Origin: JAJZJT01 sp049964655
GTDB taxonomy: Bacteria; Actinomycetota; Acidimicrobiia; Acidimicrobiales; RAAP-2
Assembly: GCA_049964655.1 (NCBI GenBank)
Contig: JBMFXC010000115.1
Location: 1-5,061, forward strand
Reading direction: 5' to 3'
DNA length: 5,061 nt
Shown: piece after piece, positions 1-5,061 of the stretch
Numbering within the stretch: the first letter of the stretch is position 1
How the letters are laid out: every line of letters begins with the position of its first letter
Position numbers and translations under genes: made by a program
The notes under the pieces: model-generated
The model's input: the letters and a program-made list of their open reading frames with translations, nothing else
Told to the model about the DNA's origin: nothing
Databases searched by the model: none

Positions 1-695
1 ACCTTCTTGCCGACGGCACCGGCCTGGGCGGCCACCGCTCGGCCGGCCCGGACACTGCCGGTCAGGGTGACGGCTCGCACGCGCTCGTCGGCGATGATGG
101 CCGGCACCTGGTCGGTGCCCACCAGCAGCGACTGGAACACACCGGTCGGCCCACCGGACCGGCGGAAGAGGTCCTCGAGGAACAGGGCCGTCCGCGGCAC
201 GTTGGGGGCGTGCTTGAGCAGGCCGACGTTGCCCGCCAGGAGCGCCGGGGCGGCGAAGCGGACGACCTGCCAGAGGGGGAAGTTCCACGGCATGATGGCC
301 AGCACCGGCCCGAGCGGCTCGAAACGCACGGCACCCCGGCCGGAGCCGAGGGGCACGGACTCCTCGGCGAGCAGACGAGGACCGTGGTCGGCAAACCAGC
401 GCATGGCGTTGGCGCACTTGGCCACCTCCCCCTTGGCTTGGGCGAAGGGCTTGCCCATCTCGGTGGTGAGGAGGTGGGCGACGTCGGGGAGCTCCCCATC
501 GAGGAGGTCCGCCGCCGTCCGCAACAGGAGCGCCCGGTCGGCAAGGCTGGTGTGGGCCCACGTCGACGCCGCCTCGGCGGCCGACGCCAGCCGCGCGTCG
601 ACCGCGGCGGTGTCGAGGGGGTCGAAGGCCTCCAGCAGCTCGCCGGTGGTCGGGTTGACAGAGGCAATGGGCGGGCCGGCCAGCGGGGGTGTCAT
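1..695 (-). CDS. Aldehyde dehydrogenase, YneI/Sad-type succinate-semialdehyde dehydrogenase (C-terminal half outside window)
   Basis: NAD(P)-dependent oxidation of an aldehyde to the acid; the closest family I recognise is E. coli YneI/Sad (succinate semialdehyde to succinate), but substrate is inferred. Only the first 231 codons are present, about half of a usual 455-460 residue enzyme. Visible landmarks: N-terminal NPTTGE (14-19), TEMGKP (78-83), the PWNFP oxyanion-hole motif with Asn138, LLKHAPNV (159-166), where most ALDH families have a KPSE-like cofactor motif and YneI has the same His-Ala-Pro-Asn, and TGSVRAG (212-218) of the Rossmann fold. The catalytic Cys and general-base Glu lie beyond the edge, so activity cannot be judged. 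The ATG overlaps the TGA of the upstream ligase in ATGA, so translation is probably coupled; GAGGGA and GGAG lie just upstream but neither is ideally spaced. No frameshift is seen. Confidence 0.93.
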   Translation of the reverse strand, partial: MTPPLAGPPIASVNPTTGELLEAFDPLDTAAVDARLASAAEAASTWAHTSLADRALLLRTAADLLDGELPDVAHLLTTEMGKPFAQAKGEVAKCANAMRWFADHGPRLLAEESVPLGSGRGAVRFEPLGPVLAIMPWNFPLWQVVRFAAPALLAGNVGLLKHAPNVPRTALFLEDLFRRSGGPTGVFQSLLVGTDQVPAIIADERVRAVTLTGSVRAGRAVAAQAGAVGKK

Positions 696-2131
696 GGCTC
701 CGATTGTCCCTCACCGCCGGCATGGGGGCGAGCCGGCTCGAGACCCAGCCGGCCGGCGACCTCCAGGCGGCGGAGCTTTCCGGTCGAGGTGCGGGGAAGC
801 TCGTCGACGAGGTGGTACTCCTTGGGCCGCTTGTAGGGAGCGAGCGTGACCGACGCATGGTGTTCGAGGGTGGCGAGCAGCCGGACCGGGTCCCGGTCGG
901 CACCAGAGGCGGGCACCACGGCGGCACAGACCCGTTGCCCCCAGCGAGGGTCGTCTCGGCCGAAGACGGCTACCTCGGCCACGCCGGGAGCCCCGTAGAG
1001 CACCCCCTCCACTTCGGCCGGGTAGACGTTGACCCCTCCGCTGATGACCAGGTCGTCGCGTCGTCCGTCGAGGAAGAGGTAGCCGTCGGCGTCGAGCCGT
1101 CCGAGGTCACCGACGGTGAAGGACCCGTCGTCCCGCCATGCCGACGCCGTCTTGTCCGGGTCGCCCCAGTAGGAGAAGCGGGCGAAGTCGGGCGGTCGGC
1201 ACCAGATGGTCCCGGCGTCGTCGACCGACAGCGTGCGTCCCTGCCGGGCCCGACCCACCGTGCCGGGCCGCTCGAGCCACTCGTCCGGGCTGCAGGCGGT
1301 GAACTGGCCTTCGGTCGAGCCATAGAACTCCCAGAGCACACCGGGTCCCACACGGTCGAGGGCGCGTCGCTTGAGGTCGGGGGCACAGGGCGAGCCGGCG
1401 TGGACCAAGAGCCGGAGCGCGTCGAAGCGATCGGGGGCACCCACCTCCGGGGCGAGCAGACGGGCGAGGGCGGCCGGAGCGAGGAAGGTGGTGGTCGGCA
1501 CGGGCCCCAGCCGACCGGCGAGCGCGGCCACAGCGGTGGCGGCGTCGAACCGACCGAGCACGATACAGGTCCCACCGGCAAGGAGAGTCCCGCCGGCGAA
1601 GCGGACCGAGACCGAATGGTGCATCGGCGAGCACACCAGGTGGACGTCGTCGGGTCCGAAGTGCCACAGTGCCGCCTCGTCGGCGAGTGCGGCGGCCGCG
1701 GTCTGGTCGTCCCACAGGCCCGACCAGACCCCTTTGGCTCGACCGGTCGTCCCCGACGTGTAGTGCATCGGTCGAGCGAGGGGGGCGGGGGCGAGCTCGA
1801 CGGGCCGGCCCGTGGCCAGCTTGGCCAGGCCGACTGCGTCGGTCACCACCGCCGCGGGCTCGGCGTCAGCAAGCAGGGCGTCGCGCTCGGCGTCCAGCAG
1901 GGTGGCGTTCAGGAGCACGGGAACGATGCCCGTGCGGAGCGCTCCCAGCACGGCGGTCAACAGCGCCGCCGAGGACGGCAGGCAAAAGGCGATCCGGTCT
2001 CCGGCCGCGAGGCCGTGCTCGGCCATCCAGCCGGCCGCCCGACGGGATGCCTCCTCGGCCTCGGCGGCGGTGACGACCTCGACTGGAACGGCAGCGAGCC
2101 CGGCGGCCACAGGTGGGGTCCCAGAGGTCAC
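692..2131 (-). CDS. AMP-dependent acyl-CoA synthetase/ligase (ANL superfamily)
   Basis: Predicted 479-residue enzyme that activates a carboxylic acid with ATP to an acyl-adenylate and then normally transfers it to CoA. Core motifs in order: the P-loop YTSGTTGRAKG (124-134), YGSTEG (270-275), GDLG with Asp342, the hinge region RRDDLVISGGVNVYPAEVE (357-375), and the catalytic lysine Lys452 in RTSTGKLRR. All key residues are present, so it should be active. It is shorter than the usual 500-550 residues; the missing part is at the N terminus, before the segment around LAAGDR (41-46). The substrate acid cannot be read from sequence. The GTG start is chosen because an in-frame TGA lies 22 bp upstream (2150-2152), inside a tandem repeat; GTG at 2110 (472 residues) is an alternative and neither has a clear Shine-Dalgarno. 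The stop overlaps the ALDH start (ATGA), suggesting the two act on linked substrates. Confidence 0.93.
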   Translation of the reverse strand: MTSGTPPVAAGLAAVPVEVVTAAEAEEASRRAAGWMAEHGLAAGDRIAFCLPSSAALLTAVLGALRTGIVPVLLNATLLDAERDALLADAEPAAVVTDAVGLAKLATGRPVELAPAPLARPMHYTSGTTGRAKGVWSGLWDDQTAAAALADEAALWHFGPDDVHLVCSPMHHSVSVRFAGGTLLAGGTCIVLGRFDAATAVAALAGRLGPVPTTTFLAPAALARLLAPEVGAPDRFDALRLLVHAGSPCAPDLKRRALDRVGPGVLWEFYGSTEGQFTACSPDEWLERPGTVGRARQGRTLSVDDAGTIWCRPPDFARFSYWGDPDKTASAWRDDGSFTVGDLGRLDADGYLFLDGRRDDLVISGGVNVYPAEVEGVLYGAPGVAEVAVFGRDDPRWGQRVCAAVVPASGADRDPVRLLATLEHHASVTLAPYKRPKEYHLVDELPRTSTGKLRRLEVAGRLGLEPARPHAGGEGQSEP

Positions 2132-2157
2132 CGGGTGGGGTCCCAGAGGTCACCGGG
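2112..2157. repeat. Perfect 22-bp tandem duplication at the ligase start
   Basis: Two identical 22-bp copies lie at 2112-2133 and 2134-2155, and the periodicity extends two bases further. On the minus strand each copy contains GTGACCTCTGGGACCCC. Because 22 is not a multiple of three, the two GTG triplets (at 2153 and 2131) fall in different frames; only the one at 2131 is in frame with the ligase. The repeat fills about half of the 46-bp gap between the small membrane ORF and the ligase and reaches into the first codons of the ligase. Confidence 0.95.
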
Positions 2158-2161
2158 GACC
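2139..2161. promoter_or_regulatory. Short inverted repeat upstream of the ligase
   Basis: GGTCCC at 2139-2144 and GGGACC at 2156-2161 are exact inverted repeats separated by 11 bases, partly inside the 22-bp duplication. It could be a protein-binding site or an RNA hairpin just before the ligase. No T-run follows it in either direction, so an intrinsic terminator is not supported. In GC-rich DNA a 6-bp stem can arise by chance. Confidence 0.25.
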
Positions 2162-2177
2162 GGCGGCGTGGAGCGGG

Positions 2178-2294
2178 TCAGGAGCGCGAACCCTTGCGCC
2201 GGGGCTTCAAGGCGAACCACCAGATGCTCGCCATGGTCGAGAGCACGCCGAGGACGGCCATCGGCTTCACCAGCTTGCGCGTACGGGCGGACAT
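2178..2294 (-). CDS. Small single-pass membrane protein (38 residues), unknown function
   Basis: I do not recognise this gene. It encodes 38 residues: a basic N terminus (SARTRKLVK), one hydrophobic segment of about 19 residues from Pro11 to Leu29 ending in IWWFAL, and a strongly basic C-terminal tail (KPRRKGSRS). The charge is positive on both sides, so topology is uncertain. Nearly all third codon positions are G or C (about 35 of 38), like the neighbouring genes, which supports real coding despite the short length. ATG at 2294 is the first start codon in the frame after an in-frame TAG at 2406-2408; the ribosome site is weak. It lies 124 bp after hpnH and 46 bp before the ligase, same strand. 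It could be a membrane-anchored helper of the lipid enzymes, but that is only inference from position. Confidence 0.6.
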   Translation of the reverse strand: MSARTRKLVKPMAVLGVLSTMASIWWFALKPRRKGSRS

Positions 2295-2418
2295 GGTCTC
2301 GACGATACCCGGCCGACGACCGGGCTGGGCCTCGATATGGGGCCGACCGGGCTGGGCCTCGACATAGGGCCGACCGGACTGGGCCTCGACATAGGGCCGA
2401 CCGGGCTACGGGGCGACG
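2295..2418 (-). other. Intergenic gap between hpnH and the small membrane ORF
   Basis: This 124-bp gap is mostly occupied by the 27-bp tandem repeat. I see no intrinsic terminator (no strong stem followed by a T-run on the minus strand) and no convincing -35/-10 pair, so it is unclear whether the downstream genes belong to the hopanoid operon or have their own promoter. Confidence 0.5.
2318..2407. repeat. 27-bp tandem repeat, three full copies plus a partial one
   Basis: Full copies lie at 2318-2344, 2345-2371 and 2372-2398, with a partial copy from 2399 to about 2407. On the plus strand each begins GACCGGGCTGGGCCTCGA. Copy 1 differs from copy 2 at two positions (GATATGGG against GACATAGG); copy 3 differs from copy 2 at one (GACCGGA). 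The unit is exactly nine codons. In the frame of the downstream small ORF it reads Pro-Tyr-Val-Glu-Ala-Gln-Pro-Gly-Arg without stops, but that frame has no start codon before 2294 and is closed by TAG at 2406-2408, so it is treated as non-coding. Each copy contains GGCC boxes that could form only weak 4-bp stems. Confidence 0.95.
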
Positions 2419-3423
2419 TCAGCTCCCGATCGCCGCCCGGATCGACTGGCGCAGCGACGACGCCGTCGCCACCACTGCGCTCGGCTCGTACCCGCAGTGG
2501 GCCATGCAGTTGGCACACCGGGGATCACGTCCGCGCCCGTAGGCCGACCAGTCGGTCTGCTCGACGAGCTCGCGGTAGGTGGAGACATAGCCGTCGGACA
2601 TCAGGTAGCAGGGCTTCTGCCACCCGAAGATCGAGTAGCTCGGGATCCCCCACGCCGTGCACTCGAAGTCGACCTTGCCCTCGAGGAAGTCGAGGAAGAG
2701 CGGCGTGTGGTTGAGGCGCCAGTGCCGACGACGCCCCCCGGCGAACGCCTCGCCGAAGAGCCGAGTGGTCTCCTCGACGCCGAGGAAGTGCTCCTGGTCC
2801 GGGGCCTTCTCGTAGGCGTAGGCGGGCGAGATCATCATGGCGTCGACCTCGAGGTCGTCGTTCAGGAAGTCGAGGACCTCACGCACCGTCTTGGGCGAGT
2901 CGGTGTTGAACACCGTGGTGTTCGTCGTCACCCGGAACCCCCGCTCCTTGGCCAGCCGGATGGCGGCGACGGCGCGGTCGAACACGCCGTCCCGGCACAC
3001 CGAGGCGTCGTGACGCTCACGCATGCCGTCGACGTGGACGGCCCAGGCGAAGTACGGCGAGGGCGTGAACCGGTCCAGCTTGCGCTCCATCAAGATGCCG
3101 TTCGAGCACAGGTAGACGAACCGCTTGCGGGCGATGAGGGCCTCGACGATGCCCTCGATGTCGGGGTGCATGAGCGGCTCGCCGCCGGCGATGGACACCA
3201 CCGGGGCCCCGCACTCCTCGACGGCCGCCACCGCCTCGTCGACGGACATGCGCTTGCGCAGGACGTCGGCGGGGTACTGGATCTTCCCGCACCCGGCGCA
3301 CGACAGGTTGCAGGCGAAGAGGGGCTCGAGCTCGACCACGAGCGGGAAGTACGTGTTGCGACGAAGTCGCTGCTTGGCCAGGTATGCGCCGACACGCAGG
3401 TTCTGGCGCCAGGGGACAGACAT
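2419..3423 (-). CDS. hpnH: HpnH, hopanoid biosynthesis radical SAM adenosyl transferase
   Basis: Radical SAM enzyme of 334 residues, full length for the family. Known role: it cleaves S-adenosylmethionine and adds the 5'-deoxyadenosyl group to diploptene, giving the adenosylated hopanoid that starts the extended C35 side chain; it works on a membrane lipid from the cytoplasmic side. The N-terminal half carries the [4Fe-4S] motif CNLSCAGC (Cys38, Cys42, Cys45) in the CX3CX2C form, followed by GGEP (80-83) and VYLCSNG (103-109). The C-terminal part matches the HpnH-specific DUF3463 region: SPAYAYEKAPDQ (199-210), FGWQKPCYL (266-274), and a cysteine-rich end with CANC (303-306) and HCGYEP (309-314). 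The ATG has a perfect GGAGG seven bases upstream and overlaps by one base the stop of the upstream fusion gene (TGATG), so the two are co-translated. It is very close to proteobacterial HpnH by eye. Confidence 0.97.
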   Translation of the reverse strand: MSVPWRQNLRVGAYLAKQRLRRNTYFPLVVELEPLFACNLSCAGCGKIQYPADVLRKRMSVDEAVAAVEECGAPVVSIAGGEPLMHPDIEGIVEALIARKRFVYLCSNGILMERKLDRFTPSPYFAWAVHVDGMRERHDASVCRDGVFDRAVAAIRLAKERGFRVTTNTTVFNTDSPKTVREVLDFLNDDLEVDAMMISPAYAYEKAPDQEHFLGVEETTRLFGEAFAGGRRRHWRLNHTPLFLDFLEGKVDFECTAWGIPSYSIFGWQKPCYLMSDGYVSTYRELVEQTDWSAYGRGRDPRCANCMAHCGYEPSAVVATASSLRQSIRAAIGS

Positions 3424-4955
3424 CAGCGGACCTCCGAGGGGAGTTGGAAGCGAACGCGCTCGTCGACGACGACGCGTTCGTGGACGTCGACCGGGCCGAG
3501 GCCGCCCAGCGCGTCGACGACCTCTTGGACAAGCTGCTCGGGGGCCGATGCCCCGGCGGTGAGACCGACGACCTCGGCGCTCTTCAGCCACTCGAGCTCG
3601 ATGGCATCGGGGTCCTCGACGAGGTACGCCCGGGCGCCTGCCCGCTCGGCCACCTCGACGAGACGCTGCGAGTTCGACGAGTTCGCCGAGCCCACCACCA
3701 GCACCAGGTCGACATCGCCGGCGATGGCCTCGATTGCCTGCTGGCGGTTCTCGGTGGCGAAGCAGATGTCGCTGACCGGCGGCTCGACCACGTCGGCGAA
3801 CCGCCGTCGGACCGCCCGGGCCACCTCGGCCACGTCGCTCGGGGCCAGCGTCGTCTGGTTGAGCAAGGCGACGGGCACGGCGGCCGGCACGTCGAGCGCG
3901 TCGACGTCTTCGACCGAACCGACCAGCATGGTGCCAGGCACCTCTCCGAGCGTACCCTCCACCTCGTCGTGACCGTCGTGGCCGATCAACACCACCTGGC
4001 GACCCTGCTTGGAGAACCGGCGAGCTTCGCTGTGCACCTTGGCCACGAGGGGGCAGGTGGCGTCGACGACCCTGAGCCCCCGGCGACCCGCCTCTTCCTT
4101 GACGGCCGGAGCCACGCCGTGGGCGGAGAGCACGACGGTCGTCCCGTCGGGAACCTCGTCGAGCTCCTCGACGAAGACCGCGCCCTCGGCCTCGAGGCGG
4201 CGGACGACGTGGGCATTGTGGACGATCTGTCGGCGGACGTAGACAGGTGCCCCGAAGCGCTGGAGGACCCGCTCGACGATCTCGATGGCACGGTCGACGC
4301 CGGCGCAGAACGAGCGGGGGCCGGCCAGCAGGACGGTGCGGGGACAGCACGCCTCCGCCCACGAGGTGAGGACCGGCATGGCGCGACGCAGCGATGCCAA
4401 CGCCCGGATGCCTTCGGTCACCACGCCGGGGCGCCGCAGCTCCCGCCCAGGGCCGTCCACCACCGCCCGGACCACGGTGAAGGGACGCCCTGCCGCGGCC
4501 GGTGCCAACCAGTACGACTCGGTGTCGGCCACCACGGCGCCGGTCGCCGCCGCCTGCTCGCGAGCTCCGCCGGTCACCACGCTCCCCGAGCTCCGGACGA
4601 CCCCGGCCGTGGCGACGAGCCCCGCCCGACGGAGGGCAGCAACGAGCAGGCGCGGGCTGCCGGGCTCGACACGCCCCTCGGGCCCGTCGACGGCCTCGGC
4701 GACGACGAGGTCACCTGCTCCGAGGTCGGCGACGAGCGCACCACCGACTCCGACCACGGCCACCGCCCGAGCCTCCTGCCCCGACGCCCGCAGGGCGGCA
4801 TCGGCGGCCCGCTCCGGTCCGGCGCCCGTGCGGACCACCCGCGCCCCGGACGAGCCCGCCATCGCCGCCTCGACGCGCAGCGGCGTGAGGACGAGCAGAC
4901 CGGAGCCGCGGCCGGCCGCGCCCACGACGGGCGCCTCTGCATCGGTCCGCGTCAC
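3423..4955 (-). CDS. ispH: HpnG-like nucleoside phosphorylase fused to IspH (HMBPP reductase)
   Basis: About 510 residues in one unbroken frame. Residues 1-205 resemble HpnG, the MTA/SAH nucleosidase-type enzyme that removes adenine from adenosylhopane to give ribosylhopane: TPLRVEA with Glu29, the GVGGALVADLGAGD segment (69-82), DTESYW with Glu146, and VRAVVD with Asp167 as probable catalytic acid. Residues 208-510 are a complete IspH, which reduces HMBPP to IPP and DMAPP: [4Fe-4S] ligands Cys217 (SFCAGVDRA), Cys301 (DATCPLVAKVH) and Cys398 (SDICFATENR), plus His246, GHDGHDEVEGT with His329 and Glu331, QTT (367-369) and SSN (426-428). Single-domain IspH is about 310-330 residues, HpnG about 210-260. 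There is almost no linker. GTG at 4955 is preferred (GGAGG 11 bases upstream, two bases after the shc stop); GTG at 4979 would add eight residues and overlap shc. The phosphorylase half is more divergent, so its exact reaction is less certain than IspH. Confidence 0.93.
   Translation of the reverse strand: MTRTDAEAPVVGAAGRGSGLLVLTPLRVEAAMAGSSGARVVRTGAGPERAADAALRASGQEARAVAVVGVGGALVADLGAGDLVVAEAVDGPEGRVEPGSPRLLVAALRRAGLVATAGVVRSSGSVVTGGAREQAAATGAVVADTESYWLAPAAAGRPFTVVRAVVDGPGRELRRPGVVTEGIRALASLRRAMPVLTSWAEACCPRTVLLAGPRSFCAGVDRAIEIVERVLQRFGAPVYVRRQIVHNAHVVRRLEAEGAVFVEELDEVPDGTTVVLSAHGVAPAVKEEAGRRGLRVVDATCPLVAKVHSEARRFSKQGRQVVLIGHDGHDEVEGTLGEVPGTMLVGSVEDVDALDVPAAVPVALLNQTTLAPSDVAEVARAVRRRFADVVEPPVSDICFATENRQQAIEAIAGDVDLVLVVGSANSSNSQRLVEVAERAGARAYLVEDPDAIELEWLKSAEVVGLTAGASAPEQLVQEVVDALGGLGPVDVHERVVVDERVRFQLPSEVR
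3431..3435 (-). promoter_or_regulatory. Shine-Dalgarno site of hpnH
   Basis: GGAGG on the minus strand ends seven bases before the hpnH ATG and lies inside the last codons of the fusion gene. It confirms the hpnH start. Confidence 0.8.
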
Positions 4956-4957
4956 GC

Positions 4958-5061
4958 TCAGGATGTCCTCCGGAGCCACCGGCCGAGCGCCATGACCGGG
5001 AAGACCAGGCGGTAGAGGTGGTAGTTGATGTAGAAGTCGCCGGGGAACCCCGTGCCGGTGA
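4958..5061 (-). CDS. shc: Squalene-hopene cyclase, C-terminal end (rest outside window)
   Basis: Only the last 33 residues and the stop are in the window. They read TGTGFPGDFYINYHLYR and then VFPVMALGRWLRRTS, which is the hallmark C terminus of squalene-hopene cyclase (family pattern GTGFPGDFYLxYxxYRxxFPxxALGRY). The enzyme cyclises squalene to hopene and diplopterol at the membrane; the catalytic DXDD motif and most QW repeats lie beyond the right edge. The usual final Tyr after ALGR is Trp here, followed by a short basic tail. The TGA is two bases before the preferred start of the HpnG-IspH fusion, placing shc as the upstream member of the same operon. Identification rests on a short stretch, but the motif is very characteristic and the neighbours agree. 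Confidence 0.92.
   Translation of the reverse strand, partial: TGTGFPGDFYINYHLYRLVFPVMALGRWLRRTS
4967..4971 (-). promoter_or_regulatory. Shine-Dalgarno site deciding the start of the HpnG-IspH fusion
   Basis: GGAGG on the minus strand lies inside the end of shc, 11 bases before GTG 4955. It is downstream of GTG 4979, which has no such site, so it favours the shorter protein. The spacing is somewhat long, leaving some doubt. Confidence 0.6.

Noticed and set aside
1866..2153. 95-codon frame starting at the upstream GTG of the 22-bp duplication
   Set aside because: It overlaps the ligase out of frame, is arginine-rich low-complexity sequence and lacks any motif; the ligase frame has all ANL motifs.
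2295..2418. Intrinsic terminator after hpnH
   Set aside because: Only 4-bp GGCC stems are visible and no T-run follows on the minus strand.
2267..2518. 83-codon minus-strand frame reading through the 27-bp repeats (G-P-M-S-R-P-S-P-V units)
   Set aside because: It starts inside hpnH in another frame and ends inside the small membrane ORF; it is a repeat-driven shadow without ribosome site.
689..2542. 617-codon open frame on the plus strand
   Set aside because: It is antisense to the ligase and extends through repeats into hpnH; the translation is low-complexity (rich in Gly, Arg, Glu, Pro) with no recognisable domain, and all motifs of the region are on the minus strand. Long antisense frames are common in GC-rich DNA.
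2419..4362. Long N-terminal extension of hpnH into the fusion gene region
   Set aside because: The extra residues are an arginine-rich out-of-frame reading of IspH; the ATG at 3423 has a perfect GGAGG and matches the usual HpnH start.
4377..4379. Internal ATG as a separate ispH start
   Set aside because: There is no Shine-Dalgarno before it and no stop in the preceding frame; a separate IspH product from this site is not supported, though it cannot be excluded.
3384..5015. 543-codon plus-strand open frame opposite the HpnG-IspH gene
   Set aside because: It mirrors the fusion gene, has no family resemblance, and runs across the stop of shc; the minus strand explains this region fully.

Overview
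The window is a high-GC stretch in which every supported gene lies on the minus strand, so transcription runs from right to left. GC-rich third codon positions, GTG starts and overlapping gene ends fit a high-GC actinobacterium. Within that group Acidimicrobiia is a guess from general resemblance, not something the sequence proves. The content is a hopanoid lipid locus followed by a small accessory gene set.

Right part (about 2419-5061): the C-terminal end of squalene-hopene cyclase (shc) enters from the right edge. Two nucleotides after its stop comes a long gene that fuses an HpnG-like nucleoside phosphorylase to a complete IspH (HMBPP reductase, last step of the MEP isoprenoid pathway). 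Its stop overlaps the ATG of hpnH, a radical SAM enzyme, in TGATG. In the known pathway, IspH makes IPP and DMAPP, Shc cyclises squalene to hopene, HpnH adds an adenosyl group and HpnG removes adenine to give ribosylhopane. The block therefore covers precursor supply, cyclisation and the first two side-chain steps. The HpnG-IspH fusion is the most notable item.

Middle part (about 2111-2418): a 124-bp gap holds three and a bit copies of a 27-bp tandem repeat. It is followed by a 38-codon ORF for a single-pass membrane peptide, and then a perfect 22-bp tandem duplication that spans the start of the next gene.

Left part (1-2131): an AMP-forming acyl-CoA synthetase/ligase overlaps, through ATGA, an aldehyde dehydrogenase of the YneI/Sad succinate-semialdehyde dehydrogenase type. 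The dehydrogenase runs off the left edge after 231 codons. These two are clearly co-translated. Whether they serve hopanoid tailoring or unrelated acid/aldehyde catabolism cannot be decided here. No RNA genes, CRISPR arrays, insertion sequences, clear promoters or intrinsic terminators were recognised. The plus strand carries several long open frames, but all are mirror images of the minus-strand genes.
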